Positions 51,642-59,356 of a stretch of 64,000 bases of DNA are shown one piece after another. The stretch comes from Siphonobacter sp. BAB-5405 (lineage in GTDB: Bacteria; Bacteroidota; Bacteroidia; Cytophagales; Spirosomataceae). Position 1 is the first letter of the stretch. Every line of letters starts with the position of its first letter. The position numbers were made by a program, and so were the translations under genes. The notes beneath the pieces are model-generated. The model was not told the DNA's origin. It saw only the letters and a list, made by a program, of their open reading frames with translations, and ran no database searches. The DNA lies in the NCBI RefSeq assembly GCF_002872335.1, contig NZ_NJAG01000021.1:1-64000 (forward strand). The letters are read 5' to 3'.

Positions 51642-53753
51642 TTATCGATAAAAGCCCATTGCAACCCCACCATCTACATTCAGGGCGTTGCCGGTGGACT
51701 TGTTGAGAAGTCCGCCTACGAACGCGAAGCAGGCATTGGCGATGTCTTCCGGTAAAATGATTTCGTTCAACAAGGTCCGCTTGGCGTAGAAGGCGGGCAG
51801 CTCTTCCACCGTGATACCGTACGCTTTAGCCCGACCTTCGGCCCAGGCACCCGCCCAGATCTTCGAATCGGCAATGACAGCGTCGGGGTTGATGGTGTTG
51901 ACCCGGATGCGTTCGGGACCGACTTCCGCCGCCAGCAGACGCGTACCGTGGGCCTGAGCCGCTTTCGCAGAGCCGTACCCCAGGTTGTTGGGACCACTCA
52001 CGACAGCATTTTTCGAAGCAATATTGAGGATGTCACCCCCCAGAGCCTGCTTCCGCATGACAGCTACGGCGGCTTGCGATACCAGGAACTGACCTTTGAC
52101 GAGAATATCGAAGAGTAAATCCCAGTCCTTTTCCGTATGATCTTCGATGGATTTGGAAATGGAAATACCGGCGTTATTCACGACAATATCCACGCCACCG
52201 AAAGCCAGTGAGCAGGCATCGAAGGCCTTGGCGATGGATTCCGCCGAGGTGACGTCGAGCAACTCGGAAGCGGAAGAATCTTTCCCATAGCTTTTCAGGA
52301 ACTCTTCCTTGGCTCCGGCCAGACGATCCGCGTCGTTATCATTCAGGAATACAACGGCACCTTCGGCCTGTAATTTTTTGGCAATGGCTTTTCCAATACC
52401 ACCCGCCGAACCCGTGATCAGGGCAATTTTACCCGAAAGCGGCTTAGGCTTGGGCATGCGTTGCAGCTTAGCTTCTTCCAGCAACCAGTATTCGATGTCA
52501 AAAGCTTCCTGACGGGGCAGGGACGTATATTCCGAAATAGCCTCGGCACCCCGCATCACGTTGATGGCGTTGACGTAAAATTCCGATGCTACGCGAGCGG
52601 TTTGTTTGTCTTTCGCAAATGTAAACTGACCCACGCCCGGCCACAGAATCACCACCGGATTGGGGTCACGCATGGCGGGACTGTTGCTGCGTTTGCAGCT
52701 TTCGTAGTACTCGGTGTACATGGCCCGGTACGCTTCGAAGGCCGGAGCCAGTTTTTCCTTCAGAGCTTTGGTATCCGAAAGATCCGCGTCGGCGGGCAGG
52801 TCGAGTACCAGCGGCTGGATTTTCGTACGCAGGAAATGGTCGGGGCAGGAGGTGCCCAGGGGAGCCAGCTTGTCCAGGTCATTGGAATTAATGAATTGGA
52901 GTACGCGTTCATCATCCGTAAAATGACCGATCATGCGTACGTAGCTGGAGCAGAAACCCCGCAGTACGGGAGCCAGTTTAGCTGCCTGGTCTTTCCGATT
53001 TTCAACGGTTTGCACTTTCTGACCACCGAATACGGGGCCTTTTTTGCCGTAGTTTTCTTCCAGATATTCCGCACAACGTTCGATCACCTCGAGCGTGTTG
53101 ATGTAGCTTTCATAGGCCGTATCACCCCAGGTAAATAAGCCGTGGCTGCCCAGGAAAATGCCGCGAATACCCGGATTTTCGGACAGACAGCGTTCCAGTT
53201 GCAGACCCAGATCGAAGCCGGGACGCTGCCAGGGGACCCAGCCGAGCGTACCGCCAAACAGGTCTTTTACGATTTGCTCGCCGTCTTTCGCTGCTGCAAT
53301 GGCAATGGCCGCATCGGGGTGCAGGTGATCGACGTGATTGAACGGCAAAAAGGCGTGTAAGGGGGTATCGATGGAAGGAGCTTTCGAGTCCAGATCGTAA
53401 ATGCAGTGGTTGAACAATTCAACCATCTCATCTTCAAATTCAAGACCCCGGTACCGATTCTTCAAGGCGTGCAGACGATCCAGATACAAAGCCGCCAGGC
53501 CCGATTTCTTCAGCGTACCTAAGTCACCACCGGAGCCTTTCACCCACATCACGCGGGTATCGTCGCCCGTCAGCGGATCGGGAGAGGTCACTTTGCAGGA
53601 CGTGTTGCCACCTCCGTAGTTGGTCAGGCGAAGGTCGGCACCTAACAGGTTGGAACGGTAAATCAGGAGAGCGACTTCATCGCCAGCCAGTTCGGCGGCT
53701 TTCGCATCATCCCATAAATAACTTACGTGCTTGAAAGAGGTAGTCTCGGTCAT
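51642..53753 (-). CDS. rhaEW: Bifunctional rhamnulose-1-phosphate aldolase / short-chain alcohol dehydrogenase
   Basis: A 703-residue cytoplasmic fusion. The N-terminal class II aldolase/adducin domain (about 1-380) should split L-rhamnulose 1-phosphate into dihydroxyacetone phosphate and L-lactaldehyde. LTNYGGGNTSCK and FNHVDHLHPDAAIAIAAAKDG (with the metal-binding histidines) identify it. The C-terminal short-chain dehydrogenase domain (about 435-703) carries TGSAGGIGKAIAKKL for NAD binding, NNAGIS, and the catalytic YGSAK (near 590); it should oxidise lactaldehyde to L-lactate. I start at the ATG giving MTETTSF; the frame is open for four more codons upstream (to 53765). Such fusions are typical of Bacteroidota and Bacillus rhamnose operons. 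It is the first gene of the rha operon. Confidence 0.93.
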   Translation of the reverse strand: MTETTSFKHVSYLWDDAKAAELAGDEVALLIYRSNLLGADLRLTNYGGGNTSCKVTSPDPLTGDDTRVMWVKGSGGDLGTLKKSGLAALYLDRLHALKNRYRGLEFEDEMVELFNHCIYDLDSKAPSIDTPLHAFLPFNHVDHLHPDAAIAIAAAKDGEQIVKDLFGGTLGWVPWQRPGFDLGLQLERCLSENPGIRGIFLGSHGLFTWGDTAYESYINTLEVIERCAEYLEENYGKKGPVFGGQKVQTVENRKDQAAKLAPVLRGFCSSYVRMIGHFTDDERVLQFINSNDLDKLAPLGTSCPDHFLRTKIQPLVLDLPADADLSDTKALKEKLAPAFEAYRAMYTEYYESCKRSNSPAMRDPNPVVILWPGVGQFTFAKDKQTARVASEFYVNAINVMRGAEAISEYTSLPRQEAFDIEYWLLEEAKLQRMPKPKPLSGKIALITGSAGGIGKAIAKKLQAEGAVVFLNDNDADRLAGAKEEFLKSYGKDSSASELLDVTSAESIAKAFDACSLAFGGVDIVVNNAGISISKSIEDHTEKDWDLLFDILVKGQFLVSQAAVAVMRKQALGGDILNIASKNAVVSGPNNLGYGSAKAAQAHGTRLLAAEVGPERIRVNTINPDAVIADSKIWAGAWAEGRAKAYGITVEELPAFYAKRTLLNEIILPEDIANACFAFVGGLLNKSTGNALNVDGGVAMGFYR

Positions 53754-53972
53754 GATTGTATACAAAAAATGATATAGGCCTTAGTTAGCGGTACAAATGA
53801 ACCAAAGGAAAAAGAATGAGCTGTCATGGTCTGTTAGGGTGAACCATCCTGCTCTGTATGGCTGCTCGTTCGAAGGAGTTCGTAGCCAGAAGGTTAGAAA
53901 AAGGCTGTTTGAGTGGGGATCAGGTTTGAAGAGTGGTTTAAGGTTTCAGTAGCATAAAGTCCGATCTTCTAA

Positions 53973-54020
53973 AAACCCCAACGGGGTTTAATTTAATTAG
54001 CCCGGGGTTATAACCCCGGG
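53973..54020. repeat. Double-hairpin interspersed repeat, copy 1
   Basis: AAACCCC (53973-53979) pairs with GGGGTTT (53983-53989). An AT-rich linker ending in TTAG follows. Then a perfect 20-bp palindrome of C, G and central TTATAA lies at 54001-54020. The layout equals that of copy 2 at 59213-59259. It lies between the rha operon and the TolB-like lipoprotein gene, in a 286-base gap. Confidence 0.75.
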
Positions 54021-54039
54021 CATACAGATCGCTTCCTTA

Positions 54040-54987
54040 TTATCGCAACATCGCCTGCGAACGGCTGGAAAGCTCAGTATATCCATCCGGATGATCGGGC
54101 CATTTTTCATGCAGCATAATAGCATCGCGACTGTTTTCGGAAACTTCCACTGGTGTATTTTGAACCGGAATCAGAAAGACCTTGGGTGAACCCAGATGAT
54201 TCCGTTCCTGACTGGCGGACCATAATACCGACATGTGTTTCCCATCCGCACTCCAGCTGGGAGCAAAAACCTCCAGTGAAGAAGTAGTATGCTGCTTTAA
54301 ATCACTGCCATCCAGTTTCATAGACCAGACGTTTCCGGCATTGTAAAACGCCACGCGTTGTCCGTCAGGACTCACGTCCGGTTCGCGTACGGGAGAACTT
54401 AATTTTTTTATCAGTGAACCCGCCGTCAGCGAAGCATCGGTCAGGAAAATGCTGCCCAATTCCGACGTCAGAATAATCCGGTTATCGGGCGTCCAAGCGA
54501 AGTAACGAGCCCCCTGCATATCCGTAATCATTTTTCCCTGCCGATCGAACACGACGGAAATATCCTGCGTCGTGCTTTGGCAGATGAATTTAGATTTGTC
54601 GGGGGAAATCTTGATCCGGTTGAAACTTTCGGGTAAAGGAATGGTACTGAGGCGTTTGCCCTTAGTGTCCATCACTCGGATTTCGCGAATGTCTTTTCCC
54701 TGTTGCGAATCGTAGCCAAAATAGATAAAGGCAATTTCGCTGCCATCCCTCGAAACATCTACCGCCATCGACTGGTCGGGCTTGTCTCCACTACCGCCGA
54801 TGTTGGAAATCTGGCCGGTACCCAGATTTGCTTTCTGAATGTTCCCGGAAGAGAAATAAAACAGGTTGCTTTTGACGGGCAGATTGGGCCAGTTGCCGAC
54901 GGTTTCGTTCTTATCATTTGAACAGGCCAGCAGCAGAGCGAAGCAAAGCATCCCGGATAGATTACACACGTTAATCCAATGAGTCAT
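54040..54987 (-). CDS. TolB-like beta-propeller lipoprotein
   Basis: A 315-residue lipoprotein with a lipobox LLLAC (Cys22). The mature protein consists of repeated propeller blades of the PD40/WD40-like kind: GDKPDQSMAVDVSRDGSEIAFIYFG, FNRIKISPDKSKFICQST, GARYFAWTPDNRIILTSE, REPDVSPDGQRVAFYNAG and FAPSWSADGKHMSVLWS. Five or six blades are recognisable, as in the C-terminal half of TolB. There is no N-terminal TolB domain and no tol-pal neighbours, so it is not TolB itself. It could bind a protein or glycan partner in the envelope. It lies 209 bases downstream of the alpha-L-rhamnosidase gene on the same strand. Confidence 0.83.
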   Translation of the reverse strand: MTHWINVCNLSGMLCFALLLACSNDKNETVGNWPNLPVKSNLFYFSSGNIQKANLGTGQISNIGGSGDKPDQSMAVDVSRDGSEIAFIYFGYDSQQGKDIREIRVMDTKGKRLSTIPLPESFNRIKISPDKSKFICQSTTQDISVVFDRQGKMITDMQGARYFAWTPDNRIILTSELGSIFLTDASLTAGSLIKKLSSPVREPDVSPDGQRVAFYNAGNVWSMKLDGSDLKQHTTSSLEVFAPSWSADGKHMSVLWSASQERNHLGSPKVFLIPVQNTPVEVSENSRDAIMLHEKWPDHPDGYTELSSRSQAMLR

Positions 54988-55078
54988 AAGCTTACCGATT
55001 AAGAATGAATAACGTATGGATTCGTTGCCTGCATAAAAACCGATCCACGCGAATACGTAAAACCGCTTTTATACGATC

Positions 55079-55125
55079 ACTTCAACGAACACGACTCGAA
55101 ATTTTCAAGGAGTGTTCGTTGAAGT
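55079..55125. repeat. 14-bp inverted repeat downstream of the rhamnosidase gene
   Basis: Arms 55079-55092 and 55112-55125 (core TTCAACGAACAC) are perfectly complementary around 19 bases. It lies between the GH78 and TolB-like genes, possibly an attenuator. There is no T tract. Confidence 0.55.
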
Positions 55126-55196
55126 AACGAATCTTACCCTCGTTCGGATTGGTAGTTTACGAACTAACCAGGATTTCTGACCTAACGCGATTCGAC

Positions 55197-57929
55197 CTAC
55201 TGAATTTCCACTCGGTACGACCCCGGAGCCAGCGTAGTCGCATTGGTTTTGAGTTTCTTCCCGGCCAGCGTAGCAGTTTGGCCCGCTGTCAGGGGCAGTA
55301 CCAGTTCGGCCTGCGTATTGGGGGGTACGGTGACGTTCAACTGCAGCTTCCCGTTTTTGCGTTCCCAGTTGGACACAATCGGGCCGTACAGCGACTGATA
55401 CGAAAACTTCACCCAGTTGAGGTCTTTCGGTGGCTTGGGAGCAATACGGAAGGTTTTGAAGCCCGGATCAATCGGTTCCACACCGGCCAGATACCGGAAA
55501 TACCACTCAATGACGGAACCGTACGCAAAGTGATTGCGGGAGTTCATGCCTTCGGGTTTTTCCTTGTCCGAATTCCAAAGTTCCCACATCGTCGTAGCTC
55601 CATTTTCGGCCATATAGCCCCAGCTCGGGTACGTTTTCTGCGTAGCTACCTGATAGGCCAGGTCATTGTACCCGTAATCCGACAGGCGGGGCAGAATCTG
55701 CTGGGAAGCGATGAAACCGGTCGTCAGGTGATTGTCGTGAGCCTTCACATCATCGGCTACGTTCTGAGCAATGCGGGCTCGCAGATTTTCTGGTACAATG
55801 CCGAAGGTAAGCGGCATCAGGTTGGCCGCCTGGGTTTTGCCTTCGTAATTGTTGTCCTTGAAATAGAGATCGTTGTACTTCGAGGTGTACTGTTTGGCCA
55901 AGGCTGCGTACTTCGTAGCATCTTCCGTTTTGCTAAGAACCGTAGCCGCTTTCGCCAGGAGCGTATTGGAATAAACCTGATACGCCCCGCCAATGGGCTT
56001 ACTGGGCGAGGCCACGACGGGAACCCAGTCGCCGTAGCCGAACCATTTTTCACTGGGATCAGCGAAATAGTACAGTCCCGTTTTTTTCGTGGAAGCGTGC
56101 TGGTTCATGTACTCCACCCAGGCTTTCATGCTGGCGTAATTGGTTTCCAGGATTCGTTTGTCGCCGAAAAATTCGTAGGAAGTCCAGGGAACAATCAGCG
56201 TCGCATCGCCCCAGGCGGGTTTCGACGGGCCACCCACTACCATCTTCGGATTAACGTCGTACACGTACCCCGAAGGGTGCTGGGAATCCGCAATATCCCT
56301 GGAATACTTAGCCCAGAAACTGTTGATGTCCATCAGATAGCAGGAAGAAGCCACGAAAATCTGAGCGTCACCCATCCAACCCAGTCGTTCGTCGCGTTGC
56401 GGGCAATCGGTGGGAATGGACAGGGCATTGCTCTTCAGCGTCCAGCGGGCGTTTGAGTAGATTTTGTTGAGAATATCCTCGGAGGTAGAGAATTCGCCAA
56501 TCGGCTCAAAATCCGTATGAATGACTTTCGCTACGACCTGGTCGGCAGTGGGCTTCCCCGGAAAACCGATTACTTCGACGTAACGGAATCCGTGGTACAA
56601 AAACATGGGTTCCCATTCTTCTTTTCCGCCATTGCTTTTGCAGATGTACCGATCCGTAGACTTGGCCGAACGCAGGTTTTCCTGAGCTACGGTTCCATCG
56701 TCGTGGAGCAACTCCGCGAAATGCAGAGCTACTTCCTGCCCGTACACGCCTTTCGGAATACTCAGATGCACAATCCCCGCCATGTTCTGGCCAAAGTCAA
56801 AAACGAAATGGCCGGGTTTGGGTTCCGTCACTTTTACGGCTTTGCGGGTTTCCGTAACGCGGATTGGAGGAGCCTCCTGAGCCACCACCTGTAAGGTACT
56901 CATGTCGAACGTGGCTGCTTGTTCGTTCGCGTTGGCGTCGGCATTGGGGCCAAACAGGGTCGTCTGGTTTTTGGCCGTGTTCAGTACGACGGGCGTTACC
57001 CAGCCGTCTGCCTCCGTACCTTTTGCTTCCTGCCGGGCATCGTAATGCTCGCCGTGGTACATGGAGTCGTAAATGACGGGCGACAACCGAATTTTCCAGC
57101 TGGGATTCGAAGTAATCAGCTCCCGCGTACCATCGGTGTAGGTCAATTCCAGTTGGCATAATAGCCGTAGCGGGCCCTGTGAATACCGATGAAAACCGCC
57201 GCCCCAGCCGAGGCCACCGCTCCACCAGCCGTTCCCCAGAAAAGCGTCGATCTGGTTGTTGCCTTCCTTGAGTAGCTCCGTGACGTCGTAGGTCTGGTAG
57301 TATACTTTCTTGAGATAGTCCGTCCAGCCGGGCGTTAGCAGCATATCACCTACGCGTTGGCCGTTGATTTGCAGGGCGTAATCACCCAAACCTGTAGCAT
57401 AAATACGGGCTTTCACGAGTTTGCCGCGTACCGGAAATTCCTTCCGGGCCTGCGTCGAGCGGGGCGGTTCGCCCACCACGCCCGCCATACCGATCCAGTC
57501 CGCTTTCCAGTCGTCTTTGGCCAGCAGGCCCATTTCCCACCAGTCGGGTTTGGACCAGCCCGAGGCTTTTCCTTTTTCATCCCAGATTTTTACCTTCCAG
57601 AAATACCGTTGCCGACTTTCCAGATTTTTTCCCTGATAATCGACGTAGACGGATTGCGAAGTATTGATCTTACCCGAATCCCAGACATCCCCCTGATTTT
57701 TAGCCAGAGCTTCTGCGGAGGAGGCTACCAGGATTTGATAGGCCGTCTGGCGGGCTCCGGCCTGCGTAGATGCAAGCTGCCAGCTTAGGCGAGGCTTCCT
57801 GACGCCGGTTCCCAGGCGAATATCGCCGTATTCGTAACGAAGTTTGTGAGGGGCCTGTTGGGCCTGAACCTGTGACAAGAGCCCAACTAAAACCAGGCAC
57901 AGCCAGGTGTGAAGAAAACGTTTAAGCAT
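55197..57929 (-). CDS. Alpha-L-rhamnosidase, glycoside hydrolase family 78
   Basis: A 910-residue exported hydrolase that removes terminal alpha-L-rhamnose from glycans or glycosides. A signal peptide covers residues 1-23 (ending VQAQ). Beta-sandwich domains occupy about 25-420 (PRLSWQLASTQAGARQTAYQILVASS; ARIYATGLGDYALQINGQRVGDMLLTPGWTDY). The catalytic alpha/alpha barrel (about 430-840) contains TDCPQRDERLGWMGDAQIF (about 504-522), whose acidic residues include the proposed general acid. WELWNSD and SRNHFAYGSVIEWYFRYLAG follow. A C-terminal beta-domain ends the protein. The length is typical for GH78. It is divergent from a GntR regulator and upstream of the rhamnose catabolic genes, which it should feed. 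Confidence 0.94.
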   Translation of the reverse strand: MLKRFLHTWLCLVLVGLLSQVQAQQAPHKLRYEYGDIRLGTGVRKPRLSWQLASTQAGARQTAYQILVASSAEALAKNQGDVWDSGKINTSQSVYVDYQGKNLESRQRYFWKVKIWDEKGKASGWSKPDWWEMGLLAKDDWKADWIGMAGVVGEPPRSTQARKEFPVRGKLVKARIYATGLGDYALQINGQRVGDMLLTPGWTDYLKKVYYQTYDVTELLKEGNNQIDAFLGNGWWSGGLGWGGGFHRYSQGPLRLLCQLELTYTDGTRELITSNPSWKIRLSPVIYDSMYHGEHYDARQEAKGTEADGWVTPVVLNTAKNQTTLFGPNADANANEQAATFDMSTLQVVAQEAPPIRVTETRKAVKVTEPKPGHFVFDFGQNMAGIVHLSIPKGVYGQEVALHFAELLHDDGTVAQENLRSAKSTDRYICKSNGGKEEWEPMFLYHGFRYVEVIGFPGKPTADQVVAKVIHTDFEPIGEFSTSEDILNKIYSNARWTLKSNALSIPTDCPQRDERLGWMGDAQIFVASSCYLMDINSFWAKYSRDIADSQHPSGYVYDVNPKMVVGGPSKPAWGDATLIVPWTSYEFFGDKRILETNYASMKAWVEYMNQHASTKKTGLYYFADPSEKWFGYGDWVPVVASPSKPIGGAYQVYSNTLLAKAATVLSKTEDATKYAALAKQYTSKYNDLYFKDNNYEGKTQAANLMPLTFGIVPENLRARIAQNVADDVKAHDNHLTTGFIASQQILPRLSDYGYNDLAYQVATQKTYPSWGYMAENGATTMWELWNSDKEKPEGMNSRNHFAYGSVIEWYFRYLAGVEPIDPGFKTFRIAPKPPKDLNWVKFSYQSLYGPIVSNWERKNGKLQLNVTVPPNTQAELVLPLTAGQTATLAGKKLKTNATTLAPGSYRVEIQ

Positions 57930-57960
57930 AAGTTTAGAGTGATTAAATACTAACCATACA

Positions 57961-58030
57961 GGCTTGAGTTTAAATGTACGTAACCTGTCTATTCGGTAAG
58001 TGTAGCCAGTGGTTTTTTTCTACTCAAGCC
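57961..58030. promoter_or_regulatory. Paired 9-bp half-sites between GH78 and gntR
   Basis: GGCTTGAGT (57961-57969) and ACTCAAGCC (58022-58030) are perfectly complementary and 52 bases apart, within the 174-base divergent control region. They may be operator halves for the GntR regulator. Confidence 0.4.
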
Positions 58031-58103
58031 ACACGGAAAATATTCTATGGGGTATTTAGGACGTAACTTACGATCTTTACGGTTCAGATTGCCTCCTATT
58101 CGC

Positions 58104-59141
58104 ATGAAACAAACGGTTCGTCAGGTCTTTGAAATCATCCAGATCGATGAGTATTCAACGACCCCTAAATACAAGCAGATTGTCAATTCAGTAATCGCGG
58201 CCATCGAGAAGGGGCTGATCAAGACCAAGCAGGGATTGCCGTCGATTAATGAATTGTCGATGCTGTATGACATTTCCCGGGATACGGCTGAAAAGGCGTA
58301 TAATGAACTCAAGAAGCTGGGGATTCTGGGCTCCGTGCCCGGAAAGGGCTTTTATATTGCCAGTGCCAGCTACCGGCAGAAGCGTCGGATTTTTCTACTT
58401 TTCAATAAGTTAAGTCCCCACAAAAAAATCATCTACGACGCGATGGTGGAGATGCTGGGCGAAGAAACGGCGGTTGATTTTTACATCTACAACAACAACT
58501 TCCGACTGTTTAAAGAACTGATTCAGAACCGAGCCGGGCATTATACGCATTACGTCATCATTGCTCATTTTCTGGAAGGTGGCGAAACGGCGGCGGAACT
58601 GATTAATCAGTTTCCCAAGGATCAGCTACTGATTCTGGATAAACTGGTTCCCGGTGTGGAAGGCCCGTATGCGGCGGTGTATCAGGATTTTGAACGGGAC
58701 ATTTTTACAGCTCTAACCGAAGGGGAGGAATTGTTACGAAAGTATCAGGTACTCAAGCTGGTTTTTCCGCTGTATACCTACCACGCCCGCGAAATCCTGA
58801 TTGGTTTTCAGAAATTTTGTACCGAATACGGCTTTCCCTACAAGATCATTTCGGACGTATCGAAAGAAGTGATGTCGCCGGGCGATGTATACATTAACTT
58901 AATGGAAGACGATCTGGTGACGCTGGTGAAGCAGGCGAAAACCAACGGCTATCGGGTAGGCAAGGAAGTAGGGATTATCTCCTACAACGAAAATCCGCTC
59001 AAGGAAATCATTCTCGACGGAATCACGGTACTTTCCACGGATTTTGAAGCCATGGGTAAACAGGCCGCCGAACTGATTCTCAACAATTCGACCCAAAAGT
59101 TAGCGAATCCATTCCGGTTGATTGTTCGGCAGTCGGTGTAG
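58104..59141 (+). CDS. GntR-family regulator with LacI-like ligand domain
   Basis: A 345-residue DNA-binding regulator. Residues about 10-82 form the GntR winged helix (STTPKYKQIVNSVIAAIEKG, then INELSMLYDISRDTAEKAYNELKKLGILGSVPGKGFYI). Residues about 95-345 resemble a periplasmic-binding-protein-like sugar-sensing domain as in LacI or AraR (HKKIIYDAMVEMLG; YRVGKEVGIISYNENPLKEIILDGITVLSTDFEAMGKQAAELIL). I prefer the ATG at 58104 because the upstream in-frame stretch from 58047 is untypical and 19 residues longer. Its position divergent from GH78 and next to the rha operon suggests control by rhamnose or a derivative. Confidence 0.92.
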   Translation: MKQTVRQVFEIIQIDEYSTTPKYKQIVNSVIAAIEKGLIKTKQGLPSINELSMLYDISRDTAEKAYNELKKLGILGSVPGKGFYIASASYRQKRRIFLLFNKLSPHKKIIYDAMVEMLGEETAVDFYIYNNNFRLFKELIQNRAGHYTHYVIIAHFLEGGETAAELINQFPKDQLLILDKLVPGVEGPYAAVYQDFERDIFTALTEGEELLRKYQVLKLVFPLYTYHAREILIGFQKFCTEYGFPYKIISDVSKEVMSPGDVYINLMEDDLVTLVKQAKTNGYRVGKEVGIISYNENPLKEIILDGITVLSTDFEAMGKQAAELILNNSTQKLANPFRLIVRQSV

Positions 59142-59212
59142 TAAAATATGGGAGGTACGGTACAGGTTTGGAAACCTGCACCAGTGTTCGTCCCTCTTTC
59201 AGCGAGTACCCT

Positions 59213-59259
59213 AACCCCGGAGGGGTTCAATCTGAATAGCCCCCGCATACCATGCGGGG
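59213..59259. repeat. Double-hairpin interspersed repeat, copy 2
   Basis: AACCCC (59213-59218) pairs with GGGGTT (59222-59227). The linker CAATCTGAATAGC follows, then CCCCGCAT (59241-59248) pairs with ATGCGGGG (59252-59259). The stems differ in sequence from copy 1 but keep pairing, and the linker is similar. Confidence 0.8.
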
Positions 59260-59295
59260 AACAAATAAACCGACTGCATCTAACGCAAAACATAG

Positions 59296-59333
59296 AAAAA
59301 AGGGTACGCTGTTTCTGAACGGCGTACCCTTTT
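59296..59333 (-). terminator. Terminator of the AAA ATPase gene
   Basis: The perfect 12-bp stem AAAAGGGTACGC (59298-59309) with 59322-59333 is followed on the minus strand by a T run, 24 bases beyond the stop. Confidence 0.9.
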
Positions 59334-59356
59334 GGTAATCAACTAAAAACGACCCA

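Noticed and set aside
51521-51673. N-terminal extension of rhaM by 51 codons
   Set aside because: It translates an inverted repeat and overlaps the upstream gene, while the internal ATG gives the canonical RhaM start.
55149-56456. 435-codon plus-strand frame
   Set aside because: It lies antisense within the GH78 gene, whose family motifs are clear. The antisense product has no recognisable domain and an unlikely composition.
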